Below, piece after piece: positions 1 to 5,541 of a stretch of 6,579 nt of DNA. Each line of letters opens with the position of its first letter. The stretch's first letter is position 1. The notes beneath the pieces were generated by a model, which was not told where the DNA came from, made no database searches, and saw only the letters and a program-made list of their open reading frames with translations. The translations under genes and the position numbers were made by a program. The stretch is from an uncultured Chlorobiota bacterium (GTDB lineage Bacteria > Bacteroidota > Ignavibacteria > UBA10030 > UBA6906). The stretch spans positions 1 to 6,579 of the forward strand of contig CAADGV010000035.1 of assembly GCA_900696645.1 (NCBI GenBank). The letters are read 5' to 3'.

Positions 1-2014
1 CCACCTGCGGAAATACATCATCCATCGGCGCGTCACCACTGAAACCCGATACGGCGAGCGTAGCGTCATCAATATCAATAACCGTGAGTGCGCCCTGATG
101 CCGTGAAGCCCTTACCCCGTATCTTGGGGCTATCGCCGTTCTCTCTTTGACAACGGCGTGACCCAATGCGGAAACGATACTCGGAAGGGCTGAAGTCTGA
201 AGGGTCGTTATCGAAAACGTCCGACCGGGGATTTCCCCGCCCGGTGTCCATAACGGCGGTATGGTAATCGTATTGGTTTGCCAATTCCCCTGCTTTGAAC
301 TCAAGTCCCAATCAATTTTGATTACATTGTCCCAAGAGAAAGACGCTCCGACGGCGGCAAGTGTTACCGCCCCGCCATCACTATTATTCAGTTGGTCAAA
401 ATGAATAGTCTTTACCAATCTCACATCAGCGTCAAAGAATGTTCTGCCTGATGTATTCCCGCCCGATGCCGTTGCATCGTACTCAAGGTCGGTTATCAAC
501 TGAGCATACACCGCAAGACCCGTAATATGCTGGTTCATCTTTCCCGGTGAGATGTAGAAATCAAACTGAATCTTCGGGGAATAACTCGCATTGTCTGTCT
601 TGACAAAGAACTCTGTTATCGGATCGCCGAGCTGGTAGCTGTCATACACGGGAACAATATAGCCCCGTATGTAGTGAATCTTCCCTGTGTCGCGATAGTA
701 AAGCGCACCCTCGTTTGTAAGTGTCGCCCGTATTGTCAGCCAATGTGAGAGATTATCGAGGTTGCCCGTAGAAGCATCGCTCCCGTCGTTCGTCACATAT
801 ACATATTCCGAAGTCCCGGCTTCCGGTTCCTCTATCGTCCCAATCTTCCCGAAGAATGTAGAATGAACGGGTTCTTCCATGTACCATCCCGCAGGGAATG
901 TTGCAATGGGTGTGTCCGCCGCGCTGAAGAACCGTTCGCGCTCAGCACAATTCTGAATCCGCAATGGTGTCTGCCCCTGATAGATTCCGTTCGCGTCTTT
1001 CTTCCGAAGATAGAAGTTCATCTTGCGCTGTGCTTCTACTTCAGTTGTGTCGGTCAGAAAATCCGAACCAAGAACAAGCCCAGCCCCGTAATTCCCGACT
1101 GTGTAACGGTTCAGGAGTGCACGCGACCTGAACAAATACACCACGTCATCAACCTGCCAATACTTGAGGTTGTCGGTATGCGTTACCCCTGCAAGGGTGA
1201 AGCGAACCGTAGTCGTGTTGTCCACCGTGTCGTTTATCAGATACGCCCGACCAGTCCATCTCTCTACCGTTCCTCCGCTTGTGTAACTGCCGCCGAAGGT
1301 TGAACCATCAAGGTCGAATGCGTTGTCGTTTATTCTGGTAACAACAAAGAACCCGTCAGCTCCCGTAGCACCCTGTATGCCGGTGATATACACAGCCTTC
1401 CCTGTGGTCAGCCCATGTCCGGTGATGGTGATTCGCACCAACCCGCTACCGTTATCTGCGACATTTTCAACCGCCTTCGAGTACGTGTGTGCCGTGTAAT
1501 TCAGTATGACCCACCCGTTGCATTCATCGTTGGCAAGTGCGACCGTATCGGTAAGGTTCTCTGTCAGACTATCCGAAAGCACATCAACGAATGTAGCCCC
1601 AAGTTGGAATACCGTCCCCCTGATTACCCTTGTCAAATCCTCCCAATCGGGGGTTGCATTGTCCCCGTTGTTGGCATCTACGTAGAATCGCGCCATCTTC
1701 GGGTCGTTGTTGTCCACTCCGGCAATGATGTTGTGCGTGTAGCCCGTTACGGGATCAAAGAGTTTCCGCACGGGGCCGCGCAACGTCACCGATTGGTCTA
1801 ATTCTTCGGGGATGGGAGACAGAGGGTATTTATCCGACGGGTAAATCATCTGCGTCCCGTAGTCGCGCTCCATTACCATTCCCTGCTTGGCTACGCGCAA
1901 TCCGCGTGAAGCAAGGGCGTAGTTCTCACTTTGATTCTGAGCGTCGGCGTTCGTAACGACTTCTTTGATGTCGTTGACGATGATTTGCTTGTATCCTTTG
2001 GGTTTACCGTACAT
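1..2014 (-). CDS. Large phage structural (tail/virion) protein, C-terminus beyond the left edge
   Basis: An uninterrupted minus-strand frame starts at the ATG at 2012-2014 and stays open to base 1, giving 671 residues with no stop. I read the translation directly. Residues about 194-236 hold a motif (GHGLTTGKAVYITGIQG, then NAFDL) that matches the small beta domain resembling the E1 enzyme FCCH domain, which is frequent in phage tail and structural proteins. The rest is rich in Asn, Asp, Thr and Gly with many aromatic beta-strand-like segments and no membrane span, as expected of a virion protein. Residues about 30-55 (ASRGLRVAKQGMVMERDYG) faintly recall the start of podovirus tail-stabilisation proteins, but this is only an impression. 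The start overlaps the preceding gene by 11 bases. A GGGAG lies rather far upstream (2028-2032), so the exact start is less certain than the frame. Its precise virion position is unknown. Confidence 0.85.
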   Translation of the reverse strand, partial: MYGKPKGYKQIIVNDIKEVVTNADAQNQSENYALASRGLRVAKQGMVMERDYGTQMIYPSDKYPLSPIPEELDQSVTLRGPVRKLFDPVTGYTHNIIAGVDNNDPKMARFYVDANNGDNATPDWEDLTRVIRGTVFQLGATFVDVLSDSLTENLTDTVALANDECNGWVILNYTAHTYSKAVENVADNGSGLVRITITGHGLTTGKAVYITGIQGATGADGFFVVTRINDNAFDLDGSTFGGSYTSGGTVERWTGRAYLINDTVDNTTTVRFTLAGVTHTDNLKYWQVDDVVYLFRSRALLNRYTVGNYGAGLVLGSDFLTDTTEVEAQRKMNFYLRKKDANGIYQGQTPLRIQNCAERERFFSAADTPIATFPAGWYMEEPVHSTFFGKIGTIEEPEAGTSEYVYVTNDGSDASTGNLDNLSHWLTIRATLTNEGALYYRDTGKIHYIRGYIVPVYDSYQLGDPITEFFVKTDNASYSPKIQFDFYISPGKMNQHITGLAVYAQLITDLEYDATASGGNTSGRTFFDADVRLVKTIHFDQLNNSDGGAVTLAAVGASFSWDNVIKIDWDLSSKQGNWQTNTITIPPLWTPGGEIPGRTFSITTLQTSALPSIVSALGHAVVKERTAIAPRYGVRASRHQGALTVIDIDDATLAVSGFSGDAPMDDVFPQV

Positions 2015-2201
2015 CTTTGAATACACTCTCCCAGACTTCTTCTGTGCGCGCTTGTCGGTTGAATTTTTCGGGGATCATCTTCACAATGTCAACGTGATTG
2101 ACCGTTGTTGTCGAGCGTCGTCCCGTCAGTACCGTGTGATGCGGCTTCTTGCCGCGAAGCGAAGATTCAAGAACTATCCCTTGCTTTGTAAGGAGAATCA
2201 T
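2004..2201 (-). CDS. Hypothetical 65-aa phage protein
   Basis: This is a short soluble basic protein with no recognised domain. It has a Lys/Arg/His-rich stretch (about residues 17-30), a Thr-rich patch and a charged helical C-terminus (TEEVWESVFKDVR). Two ATGs compete. The one at 2205-2207 forms an ATGA overlap with the endolysin stop, but its AGGA (2209-2212) lies only 1 base upstream. The one at 2199-2201 has the same AGGA at 7 bases, so I prefer it. The stop at 2004 lies inside the following large structural gene. Its position between the endolysin and that gene does not reveal a role. Confidence 0.7.
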   Translation of the reverse strand: MILLTKQGIVLESSLRGKKPHHTVLTGRRSTTTVNHVDIVKMIPEKFNRQARTEEVWESVFKDVR

Positions 2202-2203
2202 GG

Positions 2204-2635
2204 TCATATCCTGCTAAGTTGCGAGTGCATACCATCAAGTCTACGCCTCCAATCCCCGCCCCAATCAAAGCCCGCTTCTTTGATGCAGGCAATCATCTTT
2301 TGTGAAAGCGTCGGCTCTTGTCCGAGTCCGTTCCATGCGGCGTTCATATCGAAAGCAATTCCCCAACTGTGTAGAGAGGGGGCAAACGTGAATCCTCGTT
2401 GCTTCCTCACATTGAAACACCCGTCCCATGTTCTAATCTCATGCCCGATACCTTCACGGTGTACTGCCATGAGAAAAGTTGTGAACGGCTGAACCATGTC
2501 TTTGTTCATGTAAATTCTCTTTGGGATTGCCCCAAGTTGTAATTGTTCGGGTACATGGTAGAGGGTCATCCACTTGCGTTCAAACTGCTCGTCGGGTTCG
2601 CCATATTTTCGGTATGCGTCTTTATGGGTTGTCAT
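2204..2635 (-). CDS. Endolysin, M15 family zinc peptidase (VanY/Ply500-like)
   Basis: This 143-residue protein is predicted to cleave peptide cross-bridges or stem peptides of host peptidoglycan at the end of infection. The M15 zinc signature is visible: SLHSWGIAFDMN supplies H89 and D96 in the classic H-x6-D spacing, and DGMHSQL supplies D134 and H137 in the D-x-x-H arrangement that holds the third zinc ligand and the catalytic acid in this family. The usual Phe after the second His is a Ser here. The protein is nearly all catalytic domain, with no signal peptide and no evident cell-wall-binding domain, so a holin would have to release it. The start is well supported by GGAGG at 2643-2647, 7 bases upstream. 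Its ATG overlaps the preceding 58-aa gene as ATGA. The lysis-gene neighbourhood supports an endolysin over a D-Ala-D-Ala resistance enzyme. Confidence 0.9.
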   Translation of the reverse strand: MTTHKDAYRKYGEPDEQFERKWMTLYHVPEQLQLGAIPKRIYMNKDMVQPFTTFLMAVHREGIGHEIRTWDGCFNVRKQRGFTFAPSLHSWGIAFDMNAAWNGLGQEPTLSQKMIACIKEAGFDWGGDWRRRLDGMHSQLSRI

Positions 2636-2808
2636 TCATCAACCTCCGCAAGTGCTTCAATCCGTTTTTCGTTCTCTTCGTTTCTCTTCTCAAGAAGCGT
2701 TTTCGCCCGTTCGAGGCGGTGGATTGCCAGCCAAACCGCCTCGCTATTCGGGTGAAGACCTGCCTTGACCTTCAGGTCTTCAATCATCTTGTCAATTTCA
2801 GAGAACAT
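2632..2808 (-). CDS. Small 58-aa coiled-coil protein
   Basis: This short gene was found by reading the gap between its neighbours. It encodes 58 residues starting MFSEIDKMIEDLKVKAGL. The second half is a very charged, Ala/Glu/Lys/Arg-rich helix (RLERAKTLLEKRNEENEKR) likely to form a coiled coil. There is no membrane span or signal peptide. It ends in an ATGA overlap with the endolysin start, so translation of the two is probably coupled. A GGGGAG lies about 10 bases upstream, within a small inverted repeat (2812-2826). I do not recognise a family. It could be a scaffold or regulatory partner in the lysis module, but that is only a guess from position. Confidence 0.75.
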   Translation of the reverse strand: MFSEIDKMIEDLKVKAGLHPNSEAVWLAIHRLERAKTLLEKRNEENEKRIEALAEVDE

Positions 2809-2811
2809 GAC

Positions 2812-2826
2812 GCGGGTTCTCCCCGC
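2812..2826 (-). promoter_or_regulatory. Small hairpin covering the ribosome-binding site of the 58-aa gene
   Basis: The transcript-strand sequence GCGGGGAGAACCCGC is a perfect 5-bp GC stem with a 5-base loop. It lies between the stop of the 117-aa gene (2832) and the ATG at 2808. The GGGGAG Shine-Dalgarno candidate is partly in the stem and partly in the loop, so folding could lower translation of the 58-aa gene and, through coupling, of the endolysin. No U-run follows, so it is not a terminator. A short palindrome can arise by chance. Confidence 0.35.
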
Positions 2827-2831
2827 AAGAA

Positions 2832-3185
2832 CTACGACTTCTGCGCTTTTCCAATCAACGCCGCAAGATGCACGAAGTTCAGCAATCCCTTGACACCAGC
2901 CTGCAAATGAGCCTCGGTCACAGTGCCGTCCTCCGGCAACTCAACGAGAGCCTTGAACTCGGCGGCAATTTCCCCGATCTCTTCCTCGGTGTCGAATTGC
3001 TCAAGCGTGATTGAACTGGCGTTCTCAACCGCCCTGATGATCTGAGTTGGGAGTTGGATGAGTTTCCCCATGTTCCGAATCCCATCCTGCCAATCCAACT
3101 TCCCGTCAGCGAGCGCATCGCCCGAAATGTTGATTACGGAAGCTCCCGCTTCCAGAATCTCTTGTAAATCGCTTCCTACCGGCAT
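2832..3185 (-). CDS. Hypothetical acidic 117-aa phage protein
   Basis: This soluble, acidic, mostly helical protein of 117 residues has no signal peptide or clear membrane span. Visible segments are an Ile/Gly-rich N-terminal part (EAGASVINISGDALADGKLD), a central helix, an acidic stretch (QFDTEEEIGEIAAEF) and a mildly hydrophobic C-terminal helix (GLLNFVHLAALIGKAQKS). I do not recognise a family. The frame is open further upstream, but the start at 3185 is chosen because AAAGGAG lies 7 bases before it and because a longer form would overlap the holin-like gene by about 150 bases. With this start it sits 4 bases after that gene. Phage lysis regions often hold small proteins of this kind, but no function can be read from the sequence. 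Confidence 0.8.
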   Translation of the reverse strand: MPVGSDLQEILEAGASVINISGDALADGKLDWQDGIRNMGKLIQLPTQIIRAVENASSITLEQFDTEEEIGEIAAEFKALVELPEDGTVTEAHLQAGVKGLLNFVHLAALIGKAQKS

Positions 3186-3189
3186 AGTT

Positions 3190-3441
3190 TTACTCCTTTG
3201 GTTTGTTCGGCTGCGTTTCATGGGACGCAGCATTCCCATTCTCAAACTTCTTTTGCAATACTTTTGAACCCTGACCGATTGTGCCAAGCGTCGCAACAAG
3301 AAGGATGGTGTCGCCATCCAATTTCCCCGATGCAACCGCATAAATGGAAATGCCTATCGCACCCACCGAGTAGATGAAGGCACTCAACCGCGTGTTGCTC
3401 AGTTGACCGTCAGTTTCCTCGAAAAATTGGGAAAGTCTCAT
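3190..3441 (-). CDS. Putative holin-like membrane protein (83 aa)
   Basis: The protein begins MRLSQFFEETDGQLSNTRLS, followed by a hydrophobic helix at about residues 21-38 (AFIYSVGAIGISIYAVA), a short Gly/Asp turn and a second, weaker hydrophobic segment at about 44-57 (DTILLVATLGTIGQ). A charged Lys/Glu/Asn/Pro-rich tail follows. A small size, two hairpin-like membrane segments, a charged C-terminus and proximity to an endolysin are typical of phage holins, which permeabilise the inner membrane to release the endolysin. Its ATG overlaps the stop of the coiled-coil gene upstream as ATGA, and the next gene starts 4 bases after its stop. The assignment rests on architecture and context, not on a recognised family motif, and another small membrane protein nearby (5370-5540) is an alternative holin. 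Confidence 0.7.
   Translation of the reverse strand: MRLSQFFEETDGQLSNTRLSAFIYSVGAIGISIYAVASGKLDGDTILLVATLGTIGQGSKVLQKKFENGNAASHETQPNKPKE
3193..3199 (-). promoter_or_regulatory. Strong ribosome-binding site deciding the start at 3185
   Basis: On the minus strand AAAGGAG lies 7 bases before the ATG at 3183-3185, at the end of the upstream 83-aa gene. It fixes the 117-aa start and argues against the longer in-frame extension to 3341. Confidence 0.75.
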
Positions 3442-3689
3442 CGCACCCGCCCGTCTCTGTTGTTCACCGCCGCTTTGATTTCTTCAAGCGAACGCATGAT
3501 GTTTTGATATTTCTCGTCTGTCACGGCCTGCGATTTCTCTATTGTGACAATTCGGGTTTCATGCTTCTCTATCTTCTCACCCTGCTTATCCACCTCTCTC
3601 GTTATCGAAGAAAGCGAAGCGTAGGCCGCTCCCGTTAGGAAGATGATGGTTAGTACAAACTTCCAGTTGTCTCTCATGAATTGTTGCAT
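3438..3689 (-). CDS. Membrane-anchored coiled-coil protein (i-spanin/XhlA-like candidate, 83 aa)
   Basis: The 83 residues form one N-terminal membrane helix (about 10-27, KFVLTIIFLTGAAYASL) followed by a long charged heptad-like helix (about 28-75, with SITREVDKQGEKIEKHETR and MRSLEEIKAAV) and a basic end. This is the layout of inner-membrane spanin subunits and of XhlA-type lysis accessory proteins, which hold a coiled coil next to the membrane during lysis. No sequence motif tells these apart. A G-rich AAGGGGGG lies just upstream of the ATG at 3689; a second ATG four codons in is possible. The stop overlaps the start of the holin-like gene as ATGA, which fits co-production of lysis partners. 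Confidence 0.7.
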   Translation of the reverse strand: MQQFMRDNWKFVLTIIFLTGAAYASLSSITREVDKQGEKIEKHETRIVTIEKSQAVTDEKYQNIMRSLEEIKAAVNNRDGRVR

Positions 3690-3715
3690 TTGCGCCCCCC
3701 TTTTCGAGCATCAGA

Positions 3716-4402
3716 CTAATTGATCTTCCATTCAAAGTTTATCCCGTAGTTGTCTTTCAGAAGCGTGTGAAATCCCGCGTTGGGTATTATCCTGACACCC
3801 GACACGTTGAACGGAATCATTACACTCATTCCGCCGTTGATTGCCTTGATGTCCTTGAATCGTGTGTGCAATGCCCCGCCGAGAACAATCCCCTCCCAGA
3901 ACGGCGTTTGCGCCACAGTAATAACTACCGTGTCTCTCGGAAGTGCCTTCAATTCAAATGCACGCGGGTTGTACTCTACAATCGTCATATCGTCCAACGG
4001 ATAGTGAATCCCGTAGGCGTTGATGCCGAACCTGAAGTATTCGTTCTCGAAATCAAATCCTACCGTATCATAGAACAGTTTTTCAAATGCAAGTTTCTCG
4101 ATGAATTTCTTGAGTTCTTCTTTCTCCAACTGCATTGCATTTATCACTACTTCCGTTGCATTTGTCGTCGGGCGCGGGGTCACGGGAACGATGTTTTTCA
4201 CTCTCTCCGCTTCACGGCGCACATCCTCAAGAAGATGTTCAGCCATGCGCCCCCTCCACCTGTTCTCTACCACACTCAGACTGTCCAAGTAACGAATCTC
4301 TGCTTCGCTATATCCAAGCGACTTGACGTGTCCGTACAGAAAATATGCACCGATTGCAAGAGCGACCGCAAGCCCAAACCATAACCATGTTGTCAGTTTC
4401 AT
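3716..4402 (-). CDS. Membrane-anchored protein with helical stalk and beta-rich C-terminal domain (228 aa)
   Basis: This is not a family I recognise. Residues 5-24 are a clear membrane helix (WLWFGLAVALAIGAYFLYG) just after MKLTT, acting as an uncleaved anchor. Residues about 32-72 form a charged helix, 73-80 a Pro/Thr hinge (VPVTPRPTT), and 84-112 a second charged helix. From about 114 to the end the sequence turns beta-rich, with alternating aromatic and glycine residues (GIVLGGALHTRFKDI, GINFEWKIN). The body should lie in the periplasm. GGAG at 4410-4413, 7 bases upstream, supports the start, which overlaps the preceding 39-aa gene as ATGA. The anchor-stalk-globular layout beside lysis genes would suit an unusual spanin-like protein or an envelope-associated factor. 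This is inference only. Confidence 0.8.
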   Translation of the reverse strand: MKLTTWLWFGLAVALAIGAYFLYGHVKSLGYSEAEIRYLDSLSVVENRWRGRMAEHLLEDVRREAERVKNIVPVTPRPTTNATEVVINAMQLEKEELKKFIEKLAFEKLFYDTVGFDFENEYFRFGINAYGIHYPLDDMTIVEYNPRAFELKALPRDTVVITVAQTPFWEGIVLGGALHTRFKDIKAINGGMSVMIPFNVSGVRIIPNAGFHTLLKDNYGINFEWKIN

Positions 4403-4518
4403 TTCACTGCTCCGGGACGCGGGGGGTCGGGAATGTTCATGACACCGCTTGCAAGAGCACAGTCAATAAGAAAGTTGACCGCAAAAACGATAGCAAGGAG
4501 TACAAGCAACCGTTTCAT
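4399..4518 (-). CDS. 39-aa exported peptide with proline-rich tail (possible o-spanin-like)
   Basis: This very small gene was found by reading the gap between two longer ones. The product starts MKRLLVLLAIVFAVNFLID, a textbook n-region plus hydrophobic core. C20 and an ALA motif (residues 21-23) follow, then a short tail, SGVMNIPDPPRPGAVK. Signal peptidase I could cleave after ALA. Alternatively C20 could be lipidated, but LID-C is a poor lipobox because Asp precedes the Cys. Rz1-type outer-membrane spanins are likewise tiny, exported and proline-rich, which is why I raise the possibility. GGAGG at 4524-4528 lies 5 bases before the ATG. Both ends are ATGA overlaps: with the 134-aa gene upstream and the 228-aa gene downstream. 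The strong ribosome-binding site and the double coupling make the gene credible despite its length. Confidence 0.65.
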   Translation of the reverse strand: MKRLLVLLAIVFAVNFLIDCALASGVMNIPDPPRPGAVK

Positions 4519-4919
4519 AGAATCCTCCAAAGGATAAAGTACACAACGCACACGATACCAACCGCAACATCAGCACGAACACCCCACCACTCGTACCCAC
4601 CCTCTTGTTTATGCCACAGTTTATCAATGGCGATGTGCGCGACGTAGCCTACAAATGCCAGGAACGCAATGTTGGTGTTGATGTTGTATGCCGACAAAAT
4701 CAGTATCAGAACGGGGAACGCCATCATCCACCAACTGAAATTGTGCATGAAGTCGTACACCTTCCCCCACTTGCCGAGCTTGTTGTCGAGCCAGTAGGCA
4801 ACCGTCGGAACAACGTCATTCACGGCTGCTCCGCTTGCGCCAATCGCACATTCAGCGGGAGTCATGCCGAGGGCTTGACCGACGATAAATGTTGTTGCGT
4901 AGTGATTTGCGATGAACAT
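4515..4919 (-). CDS. Multi-span membrane protein, YdjM/DUF457 hydrolase-like
   Basis: This 134-residue protein has hydrophobic spans at about 64-80, 82-98 and 116-132, and a semi-hydrophobic N-terminus. Its polar residues follow the pattern of the YdjM/DUF457 family of small membrane proteins annotated as metal-dependent hydrolases: an early His (H6, IANHYATTFIVGQALG), an Asp after a small-residue helix (D35, GASGAAVNDVVP), a His in a loop before a membrane helix (H59, YDFMHNFSWW), and an H-x3-D within a helix (H95, D99, GYVAHIAIDKLWH), with H103 nearby. The substrate in that family is not well settled. GAGG lies 8 bases upstream of the start, which shares one base with the preceding stop (TAATG). 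It may modify envelope lipid or act in lysis, but this is inferred from position. Confidence 0.7.
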   Translation of the reverse strand: MFIANHYATTFIVGQALGMTPAECAIGASGAAVNDVVPTVAYWLDNKLGKWGKVYDFMHNFSWWMMAFPVLILILSAYNINTNIAFLAFVGYVAHIAIDKLWHKQEGGYEWWGVRADVAVGIVCVVYFILWRIL

Positions 4920-5368
4920 TATTTCTGCCTCGTTACAAGTTCAAGTTCACGTTTCAATACTGATTGGTGAAACCATTCGTCGTCGAACCGCAGAAATACC
5001 AGGTACGCACCCGCGTACAAGGCGAACAAAATCAATGTTGCCCACCACGCCCCGACGATGATTGGATAGAACACCCAATGAAAACTCCATTGCCACATAT
5101 CGAACACCGCTACCCAAGCCACTTCCTTCTCCCTGTACATCTGTTCAAACTCACGCACAACGGCGAGAAGTGATACAACAGATGCAGATATGTACCAAAT
5201 ATGTCCGATTTTGTATATGTTAGTCTCGAACCCATCCACGGCTGAGGCTATGAGTATTGAAAGCCCGACAAGAACTATCCCCGCAAACATGTGAATCAGG
5301 TGGTTCTCCAATCTCGGTGCTTTCGTCACGGTGGGCATTGTCGCCCACTTTTCTGTTATCCAACTCAC
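4919..5368 (-). CDS. Multi-span membrane protein, unknown function (149 aa)
   Basis: The protein is strongly hydrophobic, with segments at about 25-44 (IHMFAGIVLVGLSILIASAV), 54-72 (IGHIWYISASVVSLLAVV), 84-104 and 105-126 (VGAWWATLILFALYAGAYL). The third segment is very rich in Trp and Phe. The C-terminal tail is charged (FDDEWFHQSVLKRELELVTRQK). I do not recognise a family. The start is a GTG at 5366-5368, one base after the stop of the 56-aa gene. An ATG ten codons in (5336-5338) is the alternative, and neither has a strong Shine-Dalgarno. The stop shares a base with the next ATG (TAATG), so it is probably coupled to the YdjM-like gene and may work with it. It is rather large for a classical holin. 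Confidence 0.75.
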   Translation of the reverse strand: MSWITEKWATMPTVTKAPRLENHLIHMFAGIVLVGLSILIASAVDGFETNIYKIGHIWYISASVVSLLAVVREFEQMYREKEVAWVAVFDMWQWSFHWVFYPIIVGAWWATLILFALYAGAYLVFLRFDDEWFHQSVLKRELELVTRQK

Positions 5369-5369
5369 G

Positions 5370-5540
5370 CTACGCCCTTAATCTTTTCTTTTTGATTACT
5401 TGAATGACGAACAGCACCACGAGAACTATCACGTCAAGCACAAGCCCGATCCAAAACGTGCTCGGTTGACCCGTGCCTTTAGCCCAAAACCAAAAGGCAA
5501 GGGTGATTACGATTATCAATATCAGTCCGGCTATCCACAT
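5370..5540 (-). CDS. Small two-span membrane protein (56 aa), alternative holin candidate
   Basis: This gene was found by direct reading between 5542 and 5370. It encodes 56 residues with two hydrophobic helices, about 2-19 (WIAGLILIIVITLAFWFW) and 29-48 (FWIGLVLDVIVLVVLFVIQV), joined by a short turn (AKGTGQPST) and ending in a basic tail (KKKRLRA). Size, two spans and a basic C-terminus resemble class II holins, but many small phage membrane proteins look alike. The start has no clear Shine-Dalgarno. It lies one base after a TAA at 5542-5544 that ends the shifted frame of the gene upstream, so it may be translated by coupling. The stop is followed after one base by the GTG of the 149-aa protein. 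Confidence 0.7.
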   Translation of the reverse strand: MWIAGLILIIVITLAFWFWAKGTGQPSTFWIGLVLDVIVLVVLFVIQVIKKKRLRA

Positions 5541-5541
5541 A

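Noticed and set aside
75-311. Minus-strand frame of 78 codons
   Set aside because: It is a shadow in another frame of the giant structural gene, which is open across the same bases with natural composition.
863-1801. Plus-strand open frames of 128 and 146 codons
   Set aside because: They lie antisense to the continuous 671-codon structural gene, have Cys/Arg/Pro-rich unnatural composition and no matching ribosome-binding site.
1965-2910. Plus-strand frames opposite the endolysin and its neighbours
   Set aside because: The minus strand there encodes a recognisable M15 peptidase and coupled small genes; the plus frames have odd composition.
3186-3341. N-terminal extension of the 117-aa protein to 3341
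   Set aside because: It would overlap almost two thirds of the holin-like gene and lacks the strong AAAGGAG found before the ATG at 3185.
3767-4384. Plus-strand 205-codon frame
   Set aside because: It is antisense to the 228-aa anchored protein. Its Cys/His/Arg-rich composition and lack of context mark it as a mirror frame.
4411-4430. G-rich stretch considered as a terminator or structured element
   Set aside because: It is the proline-rich coding tail of the 39-aa gene; no stem followed by a U-run is present.
4456-4470. Lipoprotein signal at C20 of the 39-aa peptide
   Set aside because: Asp directly before the Cys does not fit the usual lipobox; kept only as an alternative to signal peptidase I cleavage.
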